This document shows positions 14,349-19,411 of a DNA stretch of 19,411 bases, piece by piece. A program made the position numbers and the translations under genes. The notes beneath the pieces are model-generated. The model saw nothing but the letters and a program-made list of their open reading frames with translations. It was not told where the DNA came from and ran no database searches. The DNA lies in NCBI GenBank assembly GCA_964604675.1, contig CAZSAT010000128.1:1-19411 (forward strand), in the 5' to 3' direction. How positions within the stretch are numbered: the stretch's first letter is position 1; each line of letters starts with the position of its first letter. Source of the stretch: CAZSAT01 sp964604675. Lineage in GTDB: Bacteria > Myxococcota_A > UBA796 > CAJQPC01.

Positions 14349-15569
14349 TTGAGCCCCTGGACCTTGCTCGGCTTCGTGCCGGTGTTCGTGGTGCTGGAGG
14401 GCTTCTTCTCCGGCTCGGAGATCGCGGTGGTGAGCGCGGACCGCTCGCGCCTCCGAGAGCGAGCCGAGCACGGGCACCGGGGAGCGAGGCTGGTGCTCGA
14501 CATGCTCGGGCGCCCGAGCTTCCTGCTCGGCACCTGCCTGGTGGGGACGAACGTGAGCACCGTCGCCACGACCACCCTCTCCACCCTGGCCTTCGCCACG
14601 CTCTGGCCGGAGCACCATGCGGCGGCGGCGGTGGTCTTCGCCGCGCCGTTCATCCTGGTCTTCGGCGAGCTGGTGCCGAAGAGCGTGTACCTGCACCACG
14701 CGGACCGCATCGCGCCCATCGTGATCTACCCGCTGCGCTTCTTCTCGTGGCTCTTCGCACCCCTCCTGGTCGTGATGGAGCGGCTCGACAGCCTGCTGAT
14801 GGGCGCACCCGGCTCGGAGGTGGTCAGCCGCGACGACATCCTGCACCTGCTGCGCCGCGGCACGAGCATCGCCATCGACCGGGAGGACAAGGCGCTCATC
14901 CGGCGGGTCCTCGCCTTCACGGACGCGCGGGTCGAGGACGCCATGGTGCCGCTGATCGATGTCGTGATGCTGGAGGAGTCGCTGCCGGCCCGGGCGGCGA
15001 TCGCCACCATGAACGAGCACGGCCACTCGCGCCTCCCCATCTACAAGGAGCGCGTGGACGCGGCGACCGGCGTGCTCCACACCTCGGAGCTGCTCCACCT
15101 GGTCGACCTCGACACCCCCGTGTCGACGATCATGCAGGCGCCCAAGTTCGTGCCGGAGTCCAAGCGCATCGACGACCTGTTCGTGGAGCTCCGCACCGAG
15201 CGTGTCCACCTCGCGATCGCCGTGGACGAGTACGGCGGCGCGGTGGGGATCGTGACGCGGGAGGACCTGCTCGAGGAGATCGTCGGCGAGATCGACGACG
15301 AGTCCGACCGCCGCCAGCCCGGGATCCGCCAACTCGGCGAGGGCAGGTGGTCGGTGAGTGCGCGGCTCGAGATGGAGCAGCTCGAGGAGAGGCTTGGGCT
15401 CGCGCTTCCGGAGGGCGACTACGCGACCATCGCGGGCTTCCTGCTCGTACGGTTCGGCCGGGTGCCCACCGCGGACGAGACCGTGGAGGTGCCCGGGTGG
15501 ACCCTGACGGTGGCGAAGGCGACCGACCGCGCCATCCTCGAGGTGCGCGTGGCGCGGACCCGGCGGTGA
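14349..15569 (+). CDS. CNNM/CorC (HlyC) family protein: DUF21, CBS pair and CorC_HlyC domain
   Basis: 406 residues beginning at TTG, the only initiation codon available: an in-frame stop lies 18 bp upstream, and later starts would remove the first membrane helix. GGTGGAAG precedes it. The DUF21/CNNM membrane domain (1-150) shows FFSGSEIAVVSADRSRL (20-35), GTNVSTV (66-72) and FGELVPKS (105-112), the signatures of this Mg2+/Co2+-handling or Na+-coupled transporter family. A CBS pair spans about 195-315 (DAMVPLIDV, HSRLPIYKE, DEYGGAVGIVTREDLLEEIVGEI) and probably binds an adenine nucleotide. The CorC_HlyC domain ends the protein (about 325-405). The 15-bp gap after the permease-EIIA gene indicates one operon, so an ion gradient link with the permease is plausible. 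Confidence 0.93.
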   Translation: MSPWTLLGFVPVFVVLEGFFSGSEIAVVSADRSRLRERAEHGHRGARLVLDMLGRPSFLLGTCLVGTNVSTVATTTLSTLAFATLWPEHHAAAAVVFAAPFILVFGELVPKSVYLHHADRIAPIVIYPLRFFSWLFAPLLVVMERLDSLLMGAPGSEVVSRDDILHLLRRGTSIAIDREDKALIRRVLAFTDARVEDAMVPLIDVVMLEESLPARAAIATMNEHGHSRLPIYKERVDAATGVLHTSELLHLVDLDTPVSTIMQAPKFVPESKRIDDLFVELRTERVHLAIAVDEYGGAVGIVTREDLLEEIVGEIDDESDRRQPGIRQLGEGRWSVSARLEMEQLEERLGLALPEGDYATIAGFLLVRFGRVPTADETVEVPGWTLTVAKATDRAILEVRVARTRR

Positions 15570-15638
15570 TCGGCTGCGCGGCCGGATGGGGCAGGTAAGC
15601 GGCGTGGAGAGGTGCGGGCCTCGTGCGAAGATCGAGCG

Positions 15639-16115
15639 GTGAGTGACTCGCGGCGCTTCCTGCTGAGCAGGACCGACATCACCCGCCGCCTCCAGACCGT
15701 GATCGGCGAGCTGCTGGTGGTGTTCGTCCTCGCTGGTGCCGCGCACCAGGTCCCCGGAGACGGCGAGCTCGCCGTGGGGCTGGCCTTGCTCGGCAAGCTC
15801 TTCGTGGCGTTCTTCGCCACCTACGCGCTGTCGTCCCACGTCCGCTACATGCTCACCAGCCGTGCGCACCACCTCGACGTGGCGCCGGACCGGTTGAGCT
15901 TCCGCACCCGGAACCGCACCAGCGTGCTGGAGCTGGCCGACGTGGGCCACACCGAGCGGCACGCGCGCTTCCGCGAGGGGCCCTCGCTGATGCTTCGTCT
16001 CAAGAACCGCCGCCACGTGCGACTGGCCGGCTACGAGGACCAGGCGGAGCTGATGGCGCTGGTCGAGGGGCACGTGGCCCGGATCCAGGTCCCCGCTCCC
16101 TCGGAGACTCGTTAG
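15639..16115 (+). CDS. Small two-helix membrane protein of unknown function
   Basis: 158 residues from the GTG at 15639; a GTG nine codons upstream (15612) is the alternative, and no clear ribosome binding site decides between them. Two hydrophobic segments (about 22-37 and 46-65) are followed by a soluble region with alternating polar and hydrophobic strands (HHLDVAPDRLSFRTRNRTSV, SLMLRLKNRRHVRLAG) and a terminal helix (QAELMALVEGHVARI). This layout resembles bacterial PH-domain membrane proteins, but I do not recognise the family. It lies 69 bp after the CNNM gene and 95 bp before the methyltransferase-like gene on the same strand, so it may belong to either unit. Confidence 0.7.
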   Translation: MSDSRRFLLSRTDITRRLQTVIGELLVVFVLAGAAHQVPGDGELAVGLALLGKLFVAFFATYALSSHVRYMLTSRAHHLDVAPDRLSFRTRNRTSVLELADVGHTERHARFREGPSLMLRLKNRRHVRLAGYEDQAELMALVEGHVARIQVPAPSETR

Positions 16116-16118
16116 GGA

Positions 16119-16165
16119 GGGGCGGGCAGACCGACTCTCGTAGAGCCCGCTACCGCACCCGCCCC
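16119..16165. terminator. Possible weak terminator or pause hairpin
   Basis: GGGGCGGG (16119-16126) and CCCGCCCC (16158-16165) are perfect complements with a 31-nt loop, immediately after the small membrane protein stop. There is no T-tract, so a Rho-independent role is doubtful. Confidence 0.2.
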
Positions 16166-16210
16166 GCGCGACCGGTGGCCAGAAGCACGAGCGGGCGACG
16201 GGGAGACGGC

Positions 16211-16999
16211 ATGGCAGCGAACGAGACGGGTGTGGGCGAGGGCCAGGTGCCCGCGCCGAGCCGGCCGCTGGGACAGACCGCGGGGTCGCAGGGGAGGTCA
16301 CCGTTCACGATCGTGGAGCACACCTCCGGCGACATCGGCACGCTCTACCTGGGCCACCGGCCCCGCGTCGGTGGCGGTGGACGGGTGCACGAGATCCAGA
16401 TCGACGGCGAGCTCCTGATGAGCGACGTGAGCCCGGTGTCCGAGCGCAGGCTCTTCGGCAGTGCCCTGGCTCGCCGCAGCGGCGGCGGCCCCCTCCGCGT
16501 CCTGGTGGGCGGGCTGGGCCTGGGGCACACCGCCCACGCCGCGCTCGCCTCGTCGGAGGTTCGCGAGGTCCGGGTGGTGGAGAAGATGGAGGCCGTGATC
16601 GACTGGATGGAGCGCGGCAAGCTCCCGCTCTCCACCGAGCTGAACGCCGACGAGCGGCTGGAGATCGTGCAGGGCGACATCTACGAGGACCTGCTCGGTC
16701 CGGCGTCGGAGACCTTCGATCTGATCCTGGTGGACGTGGACCACGCCCCCGTCGACCGCCTGTCCGACGCGAGCGTGCCCTTCTACACGGTGGAGGGGCA
16801 GCGCCGGGTGGCCCAGCACCTGAGCCCCGGTGGCGTGCTCGCCGTGTGGGCCGCCTACGACGACGACGGCAACGCCTTCAACGAGGTCCTGGCGGCGGTG
16901 TACGCACGCACCGGCCTGGAGGAGGTGAGCTGGGAGGACGACGAGGAGGTCGGAGACGGCTACCACAACGTGCTCTTCTTCGCCGAGCCGGCGCCGTAG
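16211..16999 (+). CDS. Spermidine-synthase-fold methyltransferase-like protein
   Basis: 262 residues with a flexible N-terminus (1-30) and a class I Rossmann core. VLVGGLGLGHTA (98-108) is motif I, VRVVEKMEAVIDWM (120-133) carries the acidic residue that binds the nucleoside ribose, VQGDIYEDL follows (Asp156), and DLILVDVDHAP (170-180) is the strand 4 region. The pattern and the YTVEGQRRVAQHLSPGGVLAVW segment are those of SpeE-type proteins. The aspartates and tyrosines needed for putrescine are not clearly recognisable, so polyamine synthesis should not be assumed. The ATG at 16211 is preceded by GGGGAG with good spacing, which is preferred over an upstream GTG at 16175. It is convergent with the FG-GAP lipoprotein gene across 19 bp. 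Confidence 0.8.
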   Translation: MAANETGVGEGQVPAPSRPLGQTAGSQGRSPFTIVEHTSGDIGTLYLGHRPRVGGGGRVHEIQIDGELLMSDVSPVSERRLFGSALARRSGGGPLRVLVGGLGLGHTAHAALASSEVREVRVVEKMEAVIDWMERGKLPLSTELNADERLEIVQGDIYEDLLGPASETFDLILVDVDHAPVDRLSDASVPFYTVEGQRRVAQHLSPGGVLAVWAAYDDDGNAFNEVLAAVYARTGLEEVSWEDDEEVGDGYHNVLFFAEPAP

Positions 17000-17018
17000 C
17001 TGCAGGGAGGCCCGCCCG

Positions 17019-18515
17019 TCAGGGCGTGACGGTGAGCCTGCGGGGGACCGACACGCCCTCCCGCCCGACCGCCGATCCGTCGGGCAGCGTGACCCGCACG
17101 TCCACCTCGTCTTCTGCGCCCAGGCCGATGTGCACGCTGTGGGGCCGCGCCGAGCCGGATCCGGACGCGCCGGTCACCCAGGCCGTCCACGTGCCCGAGG
17201 CGCCGTCGACCTCGACGCGCGAGCCCTGAGGGGCGGCCACCTCGATCCAGCGCGCTTCGGTACAGCCGGTACTCAGGTAGAGCAGAGGTGGCTCGTCGAT
17301 GCGCACGAAGAGGGGGTCGAGCACGCCGTCCTCGTTGTGGTCGGCGGCGACCACCGCGCGGAACGAGCCGGTGTCGGTCAGGCCGAGCTCGGCCGCGACG
17401 TCGGAGAAGTGGCCGTCCTGTTGGCGCAGCACCGCGGGGGGCAGGTCGTAGCGGGGAAACTGGAGCTCGTCGTCGTCCGCGGCCCAGAGGTCGCCGCGCG
17501 CCACCGCCACGTCGAGCGCGCCGTCGTTGTCGAGGTCGAGCCAGACCGCGCCCCAGGCCATGTGGCGTTCGTCCTCGAGGGGGTTCGCGCCGGTGGCGAC
17601 CGCCACGTCGACGAAGCCGCCGTCCGCCTGGGCCGACTGCAGCGCGCACTGCTTGCTGGCCGCGAGGTAGAGATCGGGCCGCCCGTCGCGGTCGAAGTCG
17701 CCGAGGTCGACGCTCATGCCGTCCTGCACGATGGCGCAGCTGCACGGTGCCTCGGCCAGCGCGCCGTCGGCCCAGGCGAGCAGGTTGTTGCCAGTGGCCA
17801 GGTCGTTGACGACGTAGACCTCCTGGTCGCCGTCGCCCTCGAGGTCGAAGACCAGGGCGTCGAAGCCGTGGCGGTCGGCGAGCCCCGCGGGCACGGCCTG
17901 CTCGAGGAGCTCGAAGGCGCCGCCGCCCAGTCCACGGAACACCACGTCGCGGAGGTCGGAGCCGCTCGCGCCGTTCACCACGCCGTAGAGGTCGAGCACG
18001 CCGTCGCCGTCGAGGTCCCCCGGCGCCAGCAGGCGGAGCTGTGCCTCGTCGCGCTCGAAGGAGGGGAAGCCCTGCAACGCCTGGAAGCCGTCGTCCACAC
18101 GCTCGGCGACCTCGGGCTGGCCGCCGTAGGTGCCGGCGATCACGTCGAGGTCACCGTCGGCGTCGACGTCGGCGGTCGCGAAGCCCTCGGGGGCCGCGAG
18201 GAAGGGGAGGGTGTCGGCTGCGAAGCCCTCGTCGGTGCGGGTGAAGCGCATCACGGCGCGGCCGTGGAAGGCGAGGAGCACGTCGAGCCGGCCGTCGCCG
18301 TCGAGGTCGTCGACCACGGCGCTTCCGCCGTTGCCATGGTCGGCGCCGGGATCGCCGGTGAGCCCCCAGGAGGCACCGACCTCGTCGAAGGCCAGCGACC
18401 CGGGGTCGTCGCAGGCCAGGTGTTCGCCGAGGCTGAGGCTCGGGTGCTCGCTGGTGGCGGTGTCGCCCGGTTCGGCGGTGCCCGACGCGCAGGCGAGCAG
18501 CAGGGGAGCGATCAC
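17019..18515 (-). CDS. FG-GAP/VCBS-repeat lipoprotein with C-terminal ASPIC/UnbV-like domain
   Basis: 498 residues from a GTG start. The N-terminus, GTG-IAPLLLACASG, is a minimal lipoprotein signal with the candidate acylated Cys at residue 9. The body has seven DxDxDG-type calcium-binding loops, each followed by a beta strand: DLDGDGRLDVLL, DVDADGDLDVIAG, DLDGDGVLDLYG, DLEGDGDQEVYV, DFDRDGRPDLYLA, DLDNDGALDVAVA and DHNEDGVLDPLFV. This predicts a seven-bladed beta-propeller. The last 90 residues (GSRVEVDG..., PHSVHIGLGAEDEVDVRVTLPDGS) match the ASPIC/UnbV module found after such propellers in CRTAC1-like proteins. A surface adhesion or ligand-binding role is likely; the partner is unknown. 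TACAAT lies 6 nt before the GTG and no ribosome binding site is visible. Confidence 0.88.
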   Translation of the reverse strand: MIAPLLLACASGTAEPGDTATSEHPSLSLGEHLACDDPGSLAFDEVGASWGLTGDPGADHGNGGSAVVDDLDGDGRLDVLLAFHGRAVMRFTRTDEGFAADTLPFLAAPEGFATADVDADGDLDVIAGTYGGQPEVAERVDDGFQALQGFPSFERDEAQLRLLAPGDLDGDGVLDLYGVVNGASGSDLRDVVFRGLGGGAFELLEQAVPAGLADRHGFDALVFDLEGDGDQEVYVVNDLATGNNLLAWADGALAEAPCSCAIVQDGMSVDLGDFDRDGRPDLYLAASKQCALQSAQADGGFVDVAVATGANPLEDERHMAWGAVWLDLDNDGALDVAVARGDLWAADDDELQFPRYDLPPAVLRQQDGHFSDVAAELGLTDTGSFRAVVAADHNEDGVLDPLFVRIDEPPLLYLSTGCTEARWIEVAAPQGSRVEVDGASGTWTAWVTGASGSGSARPHSVHIGLGAEDEVDVRVTLPDGSAVGREGVSVPRRLTVTP

Positions 18516-18521
18516 GGCGGC

Positions 18522-18527
18522 ATTGTA
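18522..18527 (-). promoter_or_regulatory. -10-like TACAAT, leaderless start of the FG-GAP lipoprotein
   Basis: TACAAT on the minus strand is followed by 6 nt (gccgcc) and the GTG at 18515. It matches the TATAAT consensus at five of six positions and is the best of the TANNNT hexamers in the window. No -35 box is convincing. Confidence 0.5.
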
Positions 18528-18675
18528 GGTTGGGGTGCATGCTCCGGGTTGTCGGAGGTAGTTGAGTGCTATGCGGCGCGTGCGGCCCGTTGGCCGAAGT
18601 CGCGCGTCGGTGGCAGGATTGGCGGTCTCGCATGCGCCTGCTGCCGGGTCGGTGCTCCTGGGCTGAGCGGGTGCC

Positions 18676-19026
18676 TCAGCCAGTCTTCCGGTGTCTGAGC
18701 GAGCGACGCAGAAACTCGCTCCTGGTGAGGTCGCCGCGAAGGTCGTCGAGCTGTTGTGCCTCGGTTGGGGTGAGCATGACGGGGACTCGAACGGAGCGCC
18801 GCTCGCCTGGCCGCTTGCCTCGCCTCGAAGGCGGCATGGGTTCGCCAAACCGTGCGTGCCACTGCTCCCGGGCTCGGTCATCGGTCCATCGCATGAGCGC
18901 AGGATTGGTGAACTCGAAGGGGGGAAGGCCGGTGTCAGGGTCCGGGCAGTCTGACGAGCATCGCCAGATCCAGCCATCGAAGGCGAGGACCCGATCGCCG
19001 CGTCGATAGCGGCACTGGCGCTCGAC
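18676..19026 (-). pseudogene. 5'-truncated gene with a ribbon-helix-helix-like C-terminus
   Basis: About 116 codons look like real protein: CRYRRGDRVLAFDGWIWRC, then a Cys/Trp-rich middle with FEFTNPALMRWTDDRAREQW, then RSVRVPVMLTPTEAQQLDDL and DLTRSEFLRRSLRHR. The last segment has the strand-helix-helix pattern of ribbon-helix-helix DNA-binding proteins (antitoxins, MobC-like factors). There is no start codon at the beginning of the meaningful part; upstream the frame only mirrors the IS91-type gene. The gene seems cut at its 5' end by that element, at about 19015-19035. A shorter product from the ATG at 18894 (72 residues, keeping the whole ribbon-helix-helix part) remains possible, but no ribosome binding site precedes it. 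I do not recognise the full-length family. Confidence 0.5.
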
Positions 19027-19411
19027 CGGTGCGGGTGCTGCAGCGCATGGTCCGGGGCCGCTTCCTGGCGGGCCTCGATGAGCTCTGGCGCCAGGGAAAA
19101 CTCCCCGGTGTCGAGGCCGCCGAGCTGAGCAAGGTGCGGCGCGTGCTGTACGGGAAGACCTGGGTCGTGCACGTACAAGCGCCGGAGTCACGCGGGCCGG
19201 AGGAGGTGATCCGCTACCTGGGAGCCTACGTGACGCGGGTGGGGATCTCCGACCGACGGCTGGTGAGCGTGGACGAACAGCGCGTCACCTTCCGGACGCG
19301 CGGGTCCGCGACCCTGACCTTGTCGCTGCTGCAGTTCGGTCGGCGGTTCCTGCTGCACGTGCTGCCGAAGGGCTTCCGAAAGGTCCGGTACTACGGGCTG
19401 TGGGCGCCAGG
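19026..19411 (+). mobile_element. IS91-family Y2 transposase, 5'-truncated, continuing past the right edge
   Basis: From about 19035 the plus strand encodes RVLQRMVRGRFLAGLDELWR, a KVRRVLYGKTWVVHVQAP segment, and then VIRYLGAYVTRVGISDRRLV, VTFRTRG and FGRRFLLHVLPKGFRKVRYYG. These are core motifs of IS91/ISCR rolling-circle transposases. YLGAY preserves the two tyrosines of the YxxxY catalytic pair. The zinc-binding N-terminus and the HxH region normally found upstream are absent: before about 19026 the sequence belongs to the opposite-strand gene. This is therefore a fragment unless the window hides a rearrangement. The 3' end lies outside the window. Confidence 0.75.

Noticed and set aside
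12423..16301. Open frame of about 1290 codons on the minus strand opposite the permease and CNNM genes
   Set aside because: Its composition is His/Asp/Arg-rich and repetitive with no recognisable domain. The plus strand here encodes clear families with all expected motifs.
18516..18675. Possible small gene between the FG-GAP lipoprotein and the ribbon-helix-helix-like gene
   Set aside because: Short frames exist but none has a start with a ribosome binding site, a known motif or convincing codon use. Only the TACAAT hexamer could be supported.
1..19411. tRNA, rRNA, riboswitch or CRISPR array
   Set aside because: No cloverleaf, conserved rRNA segment or regularly spaced repeat array was seen on either strand. 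Gaps between genes are mostly under 170 bp, and the only long one (7623-8339) is explained by pseudogene and IS debris.

Overview
The window is GC-rich throughout, at about 70% by eye, and its genes read on both strands in short, tightly packed groups. It carries VWA and FG-GAP (VCBS/ASPIC) lipoproteins, a DUF4143 ATPase, NhaR-like LysR regulators, an APC permease with a C-terminal EIIA-like domain, and scraps of insertion sequences. Together these suggest a chromosomal segment of a Gram-negative, Myxococcota-like (deltaproteobacterial) bacterium. The assignment is inferred from gene content and composition. There is no rRNA, tRNA or CRISPR array to anchor it.

Layout. Positions 1-5833 hold two paralogous YfbK-type VWA lipoproteins on the minus strand. 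The first runs off the left edge. Between them lie a ketopantoate-reductase-like gene (plus) and a Cys/Met-metabolism PLP enzyme (minus), which overlap by 25 bp at their 3' ends. About 980 bp of the two VWA genes align without a gap and form a long direct repeat. Positions 5930-7622 hold a sterol-desaturase-family membrane protein and a class II glutamine amidotransferase 4 bp apart. Positions 7623-8339 are a gene-free scar with three parts: a frameshifted FG-GAP protein fragment (minus), the C-terminal tail of an IS110-type transposase (plus), and two copies of a 14-bp repeat. An 11-bp perfect inverted repeat then overlaps the start of a DUF4143 ATPase (8352-9617).

Positions 9677-15569 look like an ion and transport neighbourhood. 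A membrane-anchored TrkA/RCK-type NAD-binding protein is divergent from an NhaR-like regulator. A second, convergent NhaR-like regulator is itself divergent from an APC permease fused to a PTS EIIA(Ntr)-like domain, and a CNNM/CorC-type protein follows the permease by 15 bp. Next come a small membrane protein and a spermidine-synthase-fold methyltransferase (15639-16999), then a seven-repeat FG-GAP/ASPIC lipoprotein on the minus strand (17019-18515). The right end is a junction between a 5'-truncated ribbon-helix-helix-like gene and a 5'-truncated IS91-type Y2 transposase that leaves the window.

The most notable signal is in the control sequences. Five genes carry a -10-like hexamer of the form TANNNT exactly 6 or 7 nt before the start codon, which suggests leaderless transcripts. 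Three regulatory-type genes carry palindromes that touch their start codons. The most notable protein is the permease-EIIA fusion, which keeps the candidate phospho-accepting histidine and sits beside two NhaR-like regulators.
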